DNA of 64,000 nt, taken from positions 388,501 through 452,500 of the forward strand of contig NZ_CP011797.1 in the NCBI RefSeq assembly GCF_002795845.1, given 5' to 3'. The DNA comes from Reinekea forsetii (GTDB taxonomy: Bacteria > Pseudomonadota > Gammaproteobacteria > Pseudomonadales > Natronospirillaceae). Each line of letters opens with the position of its first letter. The first letter of the stretch is position 1. This document shows, one piece after another, positions 15,703-24,591 of the stretch. The translations under genes were made by a program, and so were the position numbers. The notes below the pieces were generated by a model that saw only the letters and a list, made by a program, of their open reading frames with translations, was not told where the DNA came from and did no database searches.

Positions 15703-17241
15703 ATGAACGTGTTGAGTTTACAAGATAAAGCAATAACCCACCTAGTTTCTTTCTTTCGCAAAGAATGGTCTGGGGCTCTATTAGCTATATTGATTTTATC
15801 CATTGCGATTGAAATGGTAACGTCTGGAAAACCATTTTTTCACCCTACAAATATCATGACCATTCTCAATAACTCTGCAGCAATTGGCGTCGTGGCGGGT
15901 GGCATGACATTAGTGATATTGGCCGCTGGAATCGATCTATCCGTTGGCGCAGTAATGGGTATGGTTGCTGCGGTAACAGGTTATATAGCCAGTTACTGGG
16001 GACTGCCACCCGGTATAGCAATTTTTTGCGGCTTGGCTTTAGGTGGCTTGATTGGAGCAATACATGGCTCATTAATCGCCTATTTAGGCATGCCGGCATT
16101 TATCGTCACCCTAGCAGGACTTTCGGTCTGGCGAGGCAGTGCTCACCTGTCTACAGGCGCTCAGGCAACACCAAAATTACCAGCTACTTTTGACCTGTTT
16201 GGTCGATACAACCCGTTTGCCGGATTGCGCGAACAGTTTCAAGCTGGTGAGCTTTCGGGCCTAATGGAGTCGCTTGGCGGGTTTGTGGATGCCAATTGGA
16301 TGGGCTTCTTTCGCACATTTCAGATGAGCATGATCATCTTCATCGTATTTTTTATTCTGCTAGCTGTAGTCGTTTCCAATATGAGATTGGGGCGATACAT
16401 CTATGCTATCGGCAGTAATGAACAAGGCTCTCGGCAAGCGGGCATCAACACCCGATTGTATACGTTATACACCTATGTCCTCTGTTCTATGGGCGCAGCC
16501 TTCGGTGCATTGTTGTTTCTCGGTCGCGCACCTTACGCCAAGTCAGATTATGGGCAAATGTGGGAGCTAAATGCCATCGCCGCGGTCGTCATTGGCGGCA
16601 CGTCACTGTTTGGTGGGCGAGGCACCGTGATTGGTACCTTTATGGGCGTGGTGCTTATTAAGCTCATTAACAATGGCCTGACCTTGGCTCAGCTTGAAAC
16701 CTTCTGGCAGATGGTGGTAACCGGCCTTATTATTTTAGTTGCTGTGGGTATCGACATTGTCCGGCAGTCAAAATCCGCTGTTAAGGTACAACAGATGTTG
16801 GGTGTGGTGGCGATCGTGTTGGCTCTGTTCGCAGCCCTGACACCATTGTCTGCGTTGATTAGCTCGCTGATTAGTCTACATGAGCACAATTCGATGGTCG
16901 CCATGCAGCAAGCTGGGGCCAATATGGTGTCCTACCACTATGTAAGGTTGTTAGATGAAGTTGGTGTGCACAATCTACACACCATTATTTCAGGCACCTG
17001 GATGATAAGCCTTGCGCTGCTGGCTTTAGTGGCCGGTGCGGTGGTGACGGTGGTTAAATTACACAAAACCCTGTCCTTTGCCATGGGCGGTATTTTTGTC
17101 GTATCAGCACTGGCACTGATTGCTTCCGATATGGCCGCAGCCGCACCACTGCTGATTTTAGGCGCGTTTGCAATGGCGGGTCTGCCTACAGTGCCCTATA
17201 TGTTTGAACGAGCCAGAGCGTTAGATAGCGCCAACGGCTGA
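15703..17241 (+). CDS. Sugar ABC transporter permease with extra C-terminal membrane region
   Basis: Inner-membrane permease of the ribose/fructose (CUT2) class. Residues 1-355 are a normal permease: TLVILAAGIDLSVGAVMGMV, FIVTLAGLSVWRGSA, the cytoplasmic RYIYAIGSNEQGSRQAGI loop and GGTSLFGGRGTVIGTFMGV. Residues about 356-512 are additional and hydrophobic, with three or four further likely membrane helices (about 366-390, 438-458 and 465-500) joined by a polar stretch of about 45 residues. Typical family members are 320-360 residues, so the extension is unusual. The ATG at 15703 has GGAG 5 bases upstream; the longer frame from 15673 begins inside the preceding hairpin and is rejected. Confidence 0.88.
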   Translation: MNVLSLQDKAITHLVSFFRKEWSGALLAILILSIAIEMVTSGKPFFHPTNIMTILNNSAAIGVVAGGMTLVILAAGIDLSVGAVMGMVAAVTGYIASYWGLPPGIAIFCGLALGGLIGAIHGSLIAYLGMPAFIVTLAGLSVWRGSAHLSTGAQATPKLPATFDLFGRYNPFAGLREQFQAGELSGLMESLGGFVDANWMGFFRTFQMSMIIFIVFFILLAVVVSNMRLGRYIYAIGSNEQGSRQAGINTRLYTLYTYVLCSMGAAFGALLFLGRAPYAKSDYGQMWELNAIAAVVIGGTSLFGGRGTVIGTFMGVVLIKLINNGLTLAQLETFWQMVVTGLIILVAVGIDIVRQSKSAVKVQQMLGVVAIVLALFAALTPLSALISSLISLHEHNSMVAMQQAGANMVSYHYVRLLDEVGVHNLHTIISGTWMISLALLALVAGAVVTVVKLHKTLSFAMGGIFVVSALALIASDMAAAAPLLILGAFAMAGLPTVPYMFERARALDSANG

Positions 17242-17436
17242 TTATCTGTTCTGGTTAAGCCCTTGTAGGCATGATAACTGTGCAAGGGCAGTAAAGAGGG
17301 AGTGCATGCGCTGCCTCTTTACGGTTCGACTCGCCAGATCCGTCTCAACCAGCCCATCACGGTATTTAGCGCCATCTGCTGAGCTATATTGATCTATTGG
17401 CATACAACTCCCCCCTAAGAACATAATCATTGTTTA

Positions 17437-17698
17437 GATCTAATTTATCCTGCCGAGTTGGCGCAACAGGTGCTTGATATGGCCTCGAGCGTAACCAGTG
17501 TTGTGCGGCTACATCAATATCAGGTTAGCGAAGTCTCAGGCATTAGCCGTCAGTTTACTTAAACGTAATTTAGTCGCTCATCAAGCGTTGTTGGTTGACC
17601 CAGTCTTTGGGCAAATTATAAATGGCTTGCGGGGGTCATGGGGTTTTAAAACTCGAGATACAGTTGTACAGCAGTCATATCTATCAGAAGTGTTGTAG
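17437..17698 (+). pseudogene. Decayed coding sequence in the 17242-17755 gap, unidentified
   Basis: The 514-bp gap between the permease and tRNA-Leu has no intact gene. One frame reads as protein from 17437 (LIYPAELAQQVLDMASSV onward) to a TAA at 17560-17562. The frame one base along then continues in similar style (RNLVAHQALLVDPVFGQI) to a stop at 17696-17698. No start codon with a ribosome-binding site precedes it. This pattern fits the frameshifted C-terminal remnant of a gene, perhaps a former sugar-metabolism partner of the transporter, but I cannot name the family. The first 190 bp of the gap (17242-17436) show nothing I can support. Confidence 0.3.
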
Positions 17699-17755
17699 AA
17701 GTAACTGGGGAAAGGTCTGTATAGCAACATGAAAAGGCGCCCTAAGGGCTTAGAA

Positions 17756-17840
17756 TGGTGCGGACGGAGAGACTCGAACTCTCACACCTTGCGGTACCAG
17801 AACCTAAATCTGGCGTGTATACCAATTTCACCACGTCCGC
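17756..17840 (-). tRNA. tRNA-Leu, anticodon UAG
   Basis: 85-nt gene including an encoded 3' CCA. The acceptor stem GCGGACG pairs with CGTCCGC, the anticodon stem CCAGA/TCTGG encloses loop TTTAGGT giving anticodon TAG, and the T arm contains GTTCGAGTC. It has the long variable arm (ACCGCAAGGTG region) expected of a class II leucine tRNA. The 3' end faces the AT-richer sugar-transport locus. Confidence 0.95.
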
Positions 17841-17974
17841 ATAAAACGAAGTGAGCGCATAGTAATTAGTTTTTTCTTACATATCAAGCGCTTGCACGAA
17901 TATTCTTCTTGTTATCGCGTTTACCTCAGGCTTATTTGAGCGGCCTATTCGCCTCCACAGGGCACCGCCGCGCA

Positions 17975-18706
17975 TTACTGCTGCTCCGGGTGAGGGGGCG
18001 TCTTAAACCCAGCGGAGTTGTCGTTGAGGCCTGCCTTAAAGGGTGAAATGTCGATGGCGAAGCCCAAGACCCCCACGGCTTGTTGATCTTCACCCTGTAA
18101 TGGATAGCGTTCGATGCGTACCCATTTTGCTGCTTGGCCGCTGAAGTCCAAGCGCAGGTCAAGTTTCTGCGCCATGCCGGTGGCCAGAGCCGCCTCATCG
18201 GCAGCCACAAAGGTGCTCACCAATTGGGCATTGAGTAGGTCGGCATCGGTCTTACCCTTTGGTTCTTGGCCATTAGCCCATTGCTGAACAAAGGCATGGT
18301 TGGCGACCAGATATCGTCCAAGCCGATCTTTAAGCCAAACGGGAAAAGGCAGGTTTTGCACTAGGGACTGAAGAATAATGTGGTCGTCGCGCAGTTGCTT
18401 GCTGGTGTCGAGCATATCCTTGGCCTGGATCAGGGCATTTTGTAAGTGTTTTTGATCGTTTTGCGCCAGTAACAGGGTGATGTGGGCGTACACCCTGAGC
18501 GCAATCAGTAAAAAGACCAGGCTGATCAGCGCCATCACCATGGTCAATATGCTGCTGGCTAGGCCCAACTTAGCGTTGAACAACCAGACGCTTGCCATTA
18601 GAAACAGGCCCGCACAAAAACCGACGGACACCAGCATTAGCAGCGGGCTCTTATAGGGCAGGCTCGGTTTGGCGATTGGCAGGGGGGATTTGAGCGTTTG
18701 AGGCAT
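17975..18706 (-). CDS. Membrane-anchored PAS-domain protein without output domain
   Basis: I recognise the domain but not the gene. Two membrane helices near the N-terminus (LLMLVSVGFCAGLFLMASVWLF and the ILTMVMALISLVFLLIAL region) are followed by a short coiled segment. Then comes one PAS fold (about residues 115-225), with NLPFPVWLKDRLGRYLVANH and a C-terminal GVLGFAIDIS of PAC type. The protein then ends in a proline-rich tail, with no kinase, GGDEF, EAL or chemotaxis domain. Such a protein may act through a partner or be a remnant of a larger sensor. The start is uncertain: ATG at 18706 has a weak GAAG upstream, and another ATG lies at 18775. It sits between tRNA-Leu and ettA. Confidence 0.65.
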   Translation of the reverse strand: MPQTLKSPLPIAKPSLPYKSPLLMLVSVGFCAGLFLMASVWLFNAKLGLASSILTMVMALISLVFLLIALRVYAHITLLLAQNDQKHLQNALIQAKDMLDTSKQLRDDHIILQSLVQNLPFPVWLKDRLGRYLVANHAFVQQWANGQEPKGKTDADLLNAQLVSTFVAADEAALATGMAQKLDLRLDFSGQAAKWVRIERYPLQGEDQQAVGVLGFAIDISPFKAGLNDNSAGFKTPPHPEQQ

Positions 18707-18826
18707 AACCGGCTTCACTATAAAGGCTAAAGAAACGTGCCCCCCGAAACCCAAGGGATCGAGCAGCACGTACATTGCTTTAGAGTATAGATCATCTTCG
18801 GCCGAGTCGCGGGGCTGCCGCGACGG

Positions 18827-20482
18827 CTATTTAATGCGCTTGTACTTCAGGCGTTTAGGGCCTTCATTGCCGTGACGTTTGCGGTGGTCGGCGTCGTATT
18901 CGGTAAAGTTGCCTTCAAAAAAGACCGCCTTAGAATCGCCTTCGAAGGCCAATATATGCGTTGCGATACGGTCGAGAAACCAGCGATCGTGGGAAATGAC
19001 GATGGCCACGCCGGGAAAGGCCAAGATCGCCTCTTCCAGTGCGCGCAAGGTTTCAATATCCAGATCGTTGGTCGGCTCATCGAGCATGACCACGTTGCCA
19101 CCTTCTTGCAGCACCTTGGCTAGAAATAACCGATTGCGCTCGCCACCGGAGAGGTTCTTAACAAACTTCTGCTGGTCGCCGCCCTTGAAGTTAAATCGGC
19201 CCAGATAGGCTCGCGATGAGGTTTCATAGGTACCGATGGTAATGGTGTCCATGCCGCCGGAGATCTCTTCCCAGACCGTATTGTCGCCATTGAGTTCGCG
19301 TAACTGGCCAACGTAAGCCGGCTTGACGGTTTCACCGATGCGAATCGTGCCATCATCGGGTTGCTGCGTGCCGGCGATCATATTAAACAGAGTCGATTTA
19401 CCCGCACCGTTGCCGCCGATAATACCGACGATGGCACCCGGTGGGATAACAAAGTTGAGATCCTCATAGAGCAATCGGCCATCGAAGGACTTACTCACGC
19501 CTTCGGCTTCAATCACGATATCGCCCAAGCGTGGTCCAGGTGGGATATACATCTCATTGGTTTCATTGCGCGCTTGAAACTCTTGCGAATTCATTTCTTC
19601 AAACTGCTTGAGGCGAGCCTTAGACTTGGATTGACGGCCTTTGGAGCCCTGACGCACCCACTCCAGTTCGGCTTTCATGGCCTTACTGTGGGCTGACTGC
19701 TGCTTCGATTCGACGTCCAGACGCTGTTGCTTGTTTTCGAGCCATTGGCTGTAATTGCCTTCAAACGGGATGCCCTGTCCGCGGTCGAGCTCGAGGATCC
19801 AGCCGGCGACATTATCGAGGAAGTAACGGTCGTGGGTAATGGCGACCACGGTGCCGGTAAACTCGTGTAGGAAGCGTTCTAGCCAAGCCACTGATTCCGC
19901 ATCGAGGTGGTTGGTCGGCTCGTCGAGTAACAACATATCGGGGTTGGACAGCAGTAATCGGCACAGTGCGACTCGGCGGCGTTCGCCGCCAGACAGATGT
20001 TCGACCCGGGCGTCCCAAGGTGGCAGACGCAGGGCATCGGCGGCTATTTCCAAACGGGTCTCGGTGTTGTGACCGTCGGCGGCATTGATGATGTTTTCCA
20101 GTTCCTGTTGCTTCTGGGCTAACTTGTCAAAATCAGCATCCGGTTCGGCATAGGCTGCGTATACTGCATCAAGTTCTACCTGGGCATTTTTAAGACCGCT
20201 GAGCGCCTCTTCCACTATCTCACGTACCGACTTGCTGTTATCCAGCTCTGGTTCTTGCGGTAGATAGCCAATCTTCAAGCCTGGCTGGGGGCGCGCTTCG
20301 CCGAGGATTTCGGTGTCGAGGCCGGCCATGATGCGCAGCAATGTAGACTTACCGGAGCCGTTTAGACCCAAGACGCCAATTTTCGCGCCGTGATAGAAAG
20401 ATAGGGAGATATTTTTCAGGATTTCTCGTTTCGGCGGGACGATCTTGCCGACGCGATTCATGGTAAATACGTATTGAGCCAC
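18827..20482 (-). CDS. ettA: Energy-dependent translational throttle protein EttA (ABC-F)
   Basis: ABC-F ATPase that binds the ribosomal E site and gates entry into elongation according to ATP/ADP ratio. It has two soluble ABC domains without membrane segments: Walker A GLNGSGKST in the first and GGNGAGKST in the second, signatures LSGGERRRVAL and LSGGERNRLFL, and a charged linker (about 240-320) carrying the P-site-tRNA-interaction arm. I start at GTG 20482, since VAQYVFTMNRVGKIVPPKR aligns with the known EttA N-terminus and AAGGA lies about 8 bases upstream. That gives 551 residues; the longer frame from 20515 adds an unrelated leader. Confidence 0.95.
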   Translation of the reverse strand: MAQYVFTMNRVGKIVPPKREILKNISLSFYHGAKIGVLGLNGSGKSTLLRIMAGLDTEILGEARPQPGLKIGYLPQEPELDNSKSVREIVEEALSGLKNAQVELDAVYAAYAEPDADFDKLAQKQQELENIINAADGHNTETRLEIAADALRLPPWDARVEHLSGGERRRVALCRLLLSNPDMLLLDEPTNHLDAESVAWLERFLHEFTGTVVAITHDRYFLDNVAGWILELDRGQGIPFEGNYSQWLENKQQRLDVESKQQSAHSKAMKAELEWVRQGSKGRQSKSKARLKQFEEMNSQEFQARNETNEMYIPPGPRLGDIVIEAEGVSKSFDGRLLYEDLNFVIPPGAIVGIIGGNGAGKSTLFNMIAGTQQPDDGTIRIGETVKPAYVGQLRELNGDNTVWEEISGGMDTITIGTYETSSRAYLGRFNFKGGDQQKFVKNLSGGERNRLFLAKVLQEGGNVVMLDEPTNDLDIETLRALEEAILAFPGVAIVISHDRWFLDRIATHILAFEGDSKAVFFEGNFTEYDADHRKRHGNEGPKRLKYKRIK

Positions 20483-20785
20483 CGAAGGATCCTTGTCTGA
20501 AAAATAGGTGAGCAATTTTAATGGATGCGCGGGTGTAAGTCACTTCAATGCTATAAATAGTCCGCTGCCGTCGTTTGATTGCAGCGAAAGCATAACAATT
20601 TAACAACATACGACTAAATAAGCCCTTTTTCTGGGATTGCGCGTGGGTTTGTGTAAAATACGCCGTCTTCCTGACCGGTAAAATGCCTGGCAAAGCCTGG
20701 TTGTTATATCGATTTTTACGAAGCCCTAGTTATGGTCTGCGGTTGCGGTGTCTTAACTGAGGCTTCCAACACATTGGAGAGTCTA

Positions 20786-22048
20786 ATGTTTGAAAAAACC
20801 ATGAATATTGCCGATTACGATGCCGACCTGTGGCAGGCAATGGAAGCGGAACGTGTGCGTCAGGAAGAGCATATAGAATTGATCGCCTCAGAGAACTACA
20901 CCTCGCCGCGCGTTATGGAGGCCCAGGGGTCTCAGCTGACCAATAAATATGCCGAAGGTTATCCCGGTAAGCGTTATTACGGCGGTTGTGAACACGTCGA
21001 TGTGGTCGAGCAACTGGCCATCGATCGGGCCAAAGAGCTGTTTGGCGCGGAATTTGCCAACGTCCAGCCTCACTCCGGTTCACAGGCCAATGGCGCGGTC
21101 TATATGGCCCTGTGTAAGCCTGGCGATACTATCCTCGGCATGAGTCTGGCGCACGGTGGTCACCTGACCCACGGTGCATCAGTGTCCTTCTCTGGCCGAA
21201 TCTACAACGCGGTTCAGTACGGTCTGAATACCGATACCGGTGAAATCGATTACGACCAGGTTGACGCTCTAGCCCGTGAGCATAAGCCAAAGATGATCGT
21301 AGCCGGCTTTTCAGCTTACTCACTGATCGTCGACTGGGCGCGTTTTCGTGCCATTGCCGACGAAGTGGGTGCCTTCCTGTTCGTCGACATGGCGCACATT
21401 GCCGGCCTAGTCGCGGCGGGTGTCTACCCGAGCCCGATGCCGTTCGCCGATGTGGTCACCACCACCACCCATAAAACATTGGGCGGCCCGCGCGGCGGCC
21501 TGATCCTGGCGCACAACGATGAGGCTTTGAACAAGAAGTTGAACTTTGCCGTCTTCCCTGAAAGTCAGGGCGGCCCGTTGATGCACGTTATTGCCGGCAA
21601 GGCCGTCTGCTTTAAAGAAGCAATGGAGCCTGAATTCAAGCTGTATCAAGCCCAGGTGGTTAAGAATGCCAAGGCGATGGCGGCGGCCTTTATGGCGCGC
21701 GGTATCCGCATTGTCTCCAACGGCACTGAAGATCACTTGTTTTTGGTCGATTTGATCGGCAAATCTTACTCGGGCAAAGACGCTGATGCGGCCTTGGGTT
21801 TGGCGAACATTACCGTCAACAAGAACTCGGTACCCAATGATCCGCGCTCACCTTTTGTAACCTCGGGTCTGCGCATTGGTACGCCATCGATCACGCGCCG
21901 CGGTTTTAATGAGGCCGAAGCGACCCAGTTGACCAATTGGATCTGTGATGTGCTGGATGCGCTGGAAACGGGCAACGCCGATGCGATGATCGCTGAAGTC
22001 AAAGCCAAGGTGATTGCGATCTGCGCTTCCTTGCCAGTCTATCGCTAA
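20786..22048 (+). CDS. glyA: Serine hydroxymethyltransferase GlyA
   Basis: PLP enzyme interconverting serine and glycine with tetrahydrofolate, the main source of one-carbon units. The 420-residue protein has [13 protein letters not shown], the [17 protein letters not shown] active-site segment, [18 protein letters not shown], and the PLP lysine K230 in [14 protein letters not shown]. The ATG at 20786 has GGAGA about 5 bases upstream; the frame is open further back to 20732 but only with unrelated residues. It is monocistronic, followed by a strong terminator shared with the convergent trpG. The 303-bp region from the ettA start (20483) to here holds both promoters; I saw no glycine riboswitch in it. 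Confidence 0.97.
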   Translation: MFEKTMNIADYDADLWQAMEAERVRQEEHIELIASENYTSPRVMEAQGSQLTNKYAEGYPGKRYYGGCEHVDVVEQLAIDRAKELFGAEFANVQPHSGSQANGAVYMALCKPGDTILGMSLAHGGHLTHGASVSFSGRIYNAVQYGLNTDTGEIDYDQVDALAREHKPKMIVAGFSAYSLIVDWARFRAIADEVGAFLFVDMAHIAGLVAAGVYPSPMPFADVVTTTTHKTLGGPRGGLILAHNDEALNKKLNFAVFPESQGGPLMHVIAGKAVCFKEAMEPEFKLYQAQVVKNAKAMAAAFMARGIRIVSNGTEDHLFLVDLIGKSYSGKDADAALGLANITVNKNSVPNDPRSPFVTSGLRIGTPSITRRGFNEAEATQLTNWICDVLDALETGNADAMIAEVKAKVIAICASLPVYR

Positions 22049-22087
22049 GAGAGCCTAAGGCGCGCCGTCTAGGCGGATCTCGCCGAT

Positions 22088-22120
22088 AAAAAAACCAGTC
22101 TATTTAGGCTGGTTTTTTTT
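22088..22120. terminator. Bidirectional terminator between glyA and trpG
   Basis: Hairpin with arms AAAAACCAG and CTGGTTTTT around a 10-base loop. An A tract leads in and a T tract leads out, so it can terminate both glyA (plus) and trpG (minus). Confidence 0.88.
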
Positions 22121-22155
22121 GCGCCGATGTTACTCAAGCAGCCTGTCGAGCGACC

Positions 22156-22818
22156 CTAGGCCTGAAATAAGAAGTTACGAATCAGGTCCTTACCGCCTTC
22201 GGTGGCAAAGGATTCCGGATGAAATTGAATCCCATAGATCGGGTAATCGATATGTTGTACGGCCATAATCTCAAAGTCCGCGTCGCTCTGCAGCTGACTG
22301 CGGTCGTCGAAATCGGCGGCGGCCAGGGCACCCACGGCCGAGGTTACGCGCAGGCAATCGGGTAGGGTTTTCGGATTGGCGATCAGCGAATGATAGCGCA
22401 TGACCTCTAATTGGTCGGGGACACCGGTGAAGAGCCCACGCTGGTCGTGCTGGATGGGGCTAACCTTGCCATGCATCGGCACCGGCGCCTTGATGATATG
22501 CCCGCCAAAGCTGTGCACTATGCCTTGCATGCCCAGGCAAACGCCCAGCAATGGTGTGGTCGGACCCAGGGTACGAATTACCTCGGTGCAAACGCCAAAG
22601 TAACGCTCATCGTCGGGTGAGCCAGGCCCAGGTGAAATAATAATTCGGTCCGGTCGCAGTTCTTGGATCTGGGCCAGGCTCAGTTCATCGTTGCGTTTGA
22701 CGCTCACCTTGAACTCACCTAGGTCGCCTCGGCTCTGCGCGGAGGACAGTATTTCACCTATATATTGATACAGATTGAAGGTGAAAGAATCGTAATTGTC
22801 GATGATCAGTACGTTCAT
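22156..22818 (-). CDS. trpG: Anthranilate synthase glutamine amidotransferase subunit (copy with trpE)
   Basis: Class I glutamine amidotransferase that supplies ammonia to TrpE. The 220-residue protein has the catalytic triad intact: C94 in LGVCLGMQGI, and H200 and E202 in IQFHPES. The oxyanion glycine segment ISPGPGSPDD is also present. It is about 25 residues longer than the second copy at 24668, with an insertion after residue 20 (SSAQSRGDLGEF region). It lies 98 bp downstream of trpE on the same strand, so it is most likely the dedicated partner of that TrpE and regulated with it by TrpR. Confidence 0.9.
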   Translation of the reverse strand: MNVLIIDNYDSFTFNLYQYIGEILSSAQSRGDLGEFKVSVKRNDELSLAQIQELRPDRIIISPGPGSPDDERYFGVCTEVIRTLGPTTPLLGVCLGMQGIVHSFGGHIIKAPVPMHGKVSPIQHDQRGLFTGVPDQLEVMRYHSLIANPKTLPDCLRVTSAVGALAAADFDDRSQLQSDADFEIMAVQHIDYPIYGIQFHPESFATEGGKDLIRNFLFQA

Positions 22819-22916
22819 GTTGGCTTACCTTATAGCACCCGGGGTCACACGGACACCGGGTCGGAATTATTAGCCCGGTCGATGACCGGTTGGTTGAGTG
22901 CTCGGAGCGCGAGTTG

Positions 22917-24320
22917 TTAGCTTGGCTCGGGCGTCATAAATTGCTCCAAGACCTTGCGCGTGCCGGCAAACTTGCGTTGAATTTCTTCGTACTCATCGTC
23001 GGGGTTGGAGTCGTACACATTGCCGCCGCAGGTTTGCACATAAGCCTGGTCGCCATTGGCGAAGATGGTGCGAATGGGAATAGCAAAGGTGCAGTCGCCA
23101 TTGAAAGAAAAGTGCCCGACCGCGCCACCGTAGGGACCGCGTCCGTCGGACTCCAGGTCGTTGATGATTTTCATCGCCTCAATCTTCGGTGCCCCGGTTA
23201 GGGTGCCGGCCGGAAAGTTGCTCGCCAAGGCGCTGAACATATCCTCTTGCTCGGCGATAATGCCGACGATCTCACTGGAGATGTGCTGCACATGGCTGAA
23301 ACGTTTGATGTCCATCAGACTGCGCACCTTGACGGTGCCAAAGCGTGCCACCCGGCCAATATCGTTGCGGTGCAGATCGACAATCATATTGTGCTCGGCG
23401 ATCTCTTTGGGATCGTTCAATAAGGCGCGCGCGAGCAGGGTGTCGCCTTCCGGCGTCGTGCCGCGCAGGGTGGTGCCGGCCAACGGAAAGGTCTCCATTT
23501 CACCTTGACGCAGACGGAACAGCAGTTCTGGGCTGGCCCCGATCAGTTTTTGGGCGCCAAACTTAACGTAGTACATCTGCGGCGAGGGGTTCACGTCGCG
23601 CAGTTTTTCATAGAGGTTGATGGTGTCGCCATCCAGGCTGAAATACTTCTTGAACCCGACCTCGGTTTGGAAGATTTTGCCATCGATTATGTCTTGCTTA
23701 ACCTTGAGCACGGCGGCGCGATGCTGTTCGCGTGACATGCTGTCGCCGGTGGCCGTGACCGTCAAGGGGCCATTGCCTGGGTAGCTGCTGGCAAGCAATT
23801 GCGTCACCCGATCGATGCGGTTGTTGTCGTAATAAAAATAGAACACCTCCCCGGTCATCTTGTCGCACACCAGGCCGTCCTTATAGAGGCCAAAACGGAA
23901 GGCATCGAACAGCTCACTGGTTTGAATATCGAGCTTGGCTTCAAAATAGTTCATCGCATCGTAACCCAAGTAGCCGGTCAGGCCGCCGGCGTACATGCGC
24001 GAAATAATATCCTGTGGCATCAGCGTGCGCAGCAGCTCATATGGATTGTCACTCTGATAATGGACCTGGGAGCCGTCGCGCTCGGTAATGGTTAGTTGAT
24101 CGCCATTGGCGAAGATCACCTTTTCGGGGTCGAAGCCAATAATGCTGTGCCGGGCGATATGGCTGTCCTCACCGAGCGATTCGAGAATAAAACAGTTGTC
24201 ATAGGCCTTATCGACTTTTTTGAACAGTTCAAAGAAATCGCAGTGGTCGGCGACCTTGAGATATTGCGGCTTGCGCGGCAGGGTAAATTTTAACGGTTGC
24301 ACCATGGCAGTATCAGTCAT
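22917..24320 (-). CDS. trpE: Anthranilate synthase component I, TrpE
   Basis: Chorismate-using subunit of anthranilate synthase, first enzyme of tryptophan synthesis. The feedback-binding LES motif is at residues 46-48 (CFILESLGED), implying inhibition by tryptophan. The catalytic half shows IGASPELLFRL, FPLAGTTLRGTTPEGD, DLHRNDIGRV and FPAGTLTGAPKIEAM. I start at 24320 (MTDTAMVQPL, 467 residues), where the ATG overlaps the trpR stop as ATGACTGA; this couples translation to trpR. A longer open frame to 24398 lies wholly inside trpR. The order on this strand is trpR, trpE, trpG. Confidence 0.93.
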   Translation of the reverse strand: MTDTAMVQPLKFTLPRKPQYLKVADHCDFFELFKKVDKAYDNCFILESLGEDSHIARHSIIGFDPEKVIFANGDQLTITERDGSQVHYQSDNPYELLRTLMPQDIISRMYAGGLTGYLGYDAMNYFEAKLDIQTSELFDAFRFGLYKDGLVCDKMTGEVFYFYYDNNRIDRVTQLLASSYPGNGPLTVTATGDSMSREQHRAAVLKVKQDIIDGKIFQTEVGFKKYFSLDGDTINLYEKLRDVNPSPQMYYVKFGAQKLIGASPELLFRLRQGEMETFPLAGTTLRGTTPEGDTLLARALLNDPKEIAEHNMIVDLHRNDIGRVARFGTVKVRSLMDIKRFSHVQHISSEIVGIIAEQEDMFSALASNFPAGTLTGAPKIEAMKIINDLESDGRGPYGGAVGHFSFNGDCTFAIPIRTIFANGDQAYVQTCGGNVYDSNPDDEYEEIQRKFAGTRKVLEQFMTPEPS

Positions 24321-24555
24321 CCTTAAGAGCCCTGGCGCCGCGCGAAACCGTCGCGATACCAACGCCGAGTTGTTCGGCAATTTTACGTTGCGGTACACCT
24401 TGAACCAACATCCGGAAGATCTGCAGTCGTTTGACTATTTCCTCATATTCGGACGGTGTTAACAGCTGCTCAAGGCAATGGGCCATCTCGGTCCGGCTTT
24501 GCGCGGTCAAGAGATGGTCGAGTAATGCGATCTGTTCGGGATTGTTTGTATTCAT
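24313..24555 (-). CDS. trpR: Trp repressor TrpR (compact form)
   Basis: Tryptophan-dependent repressor. The 80-residue product has the family core LTPSEYEEIVKRLQIFRMLV and a helix-turn-helix QRKIAEQLGVGIATVSRGAR (about 56-75), with the GIAT turn typical of TrpR. E. coli TrpR is 108 residues; this one stops right after the recognition helix and so lacks the final helix that contributes to the dimer. It is first in trpR-trpE-trpG, its last 8 bases shared with trpE. No ribosome-binding site is visible upstream of its ATG, and a TrpR-operator-like sequence touches the start codon, implying autoregulation. Confidence 0.88.
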   Translation of the reverse strand: MNTNNPEQIALLDHLLTAQSRTEMAHCLEQLLTPSEYEEIVKRLQIFRMLVQGVPQRKIAEQLGVGIATVSRGARALKDD

Positions 24556-24573
24556 GTACTAGTATGCTATAAC
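24555..24573. promoter_or_regulatory. Candidate TrpR operator at the trpR start
   Basis: TGTACTAGT at 24555-24563 is a perfect left half of the E. coli trp operator, and the right half keeps CTA and AC, giving 14 of 19 positions by my alignment. It overlaps the -10 region of the presumed trpR promoter and touches the trpR ATG, as expected for autorepression. Confidence 0.6.
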
Positions 24574-24591
24574 ATTTTGCGCTAGAGTCAA
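24564..24591 (-). promoter_or_regulatory. Candidate trpR promoter
   Basis: Read on the minus strand: TTGACT (-35, 24591-24586), 16-bp spacer, TAGCAT (-10, 24569-24564). The predicted transcription start would fall within two or three bases of the trpR ATG at 24555, so the message could be leaderless. The operator candidate covers the -10. Confidence 0.5.

Noticed and set aside
17242..17430. 62-codon minus-strand frame after the permease
   Set aside because: A GGGAG-like site precedes an internal ATG, but I see no family, hydrophobic pattern or neighbour support.
20483..20785. Possible glycine riboswitch upstream of glyA
   Set aside because: No tandem aptamer architecture or terminator could be recognised by eye.
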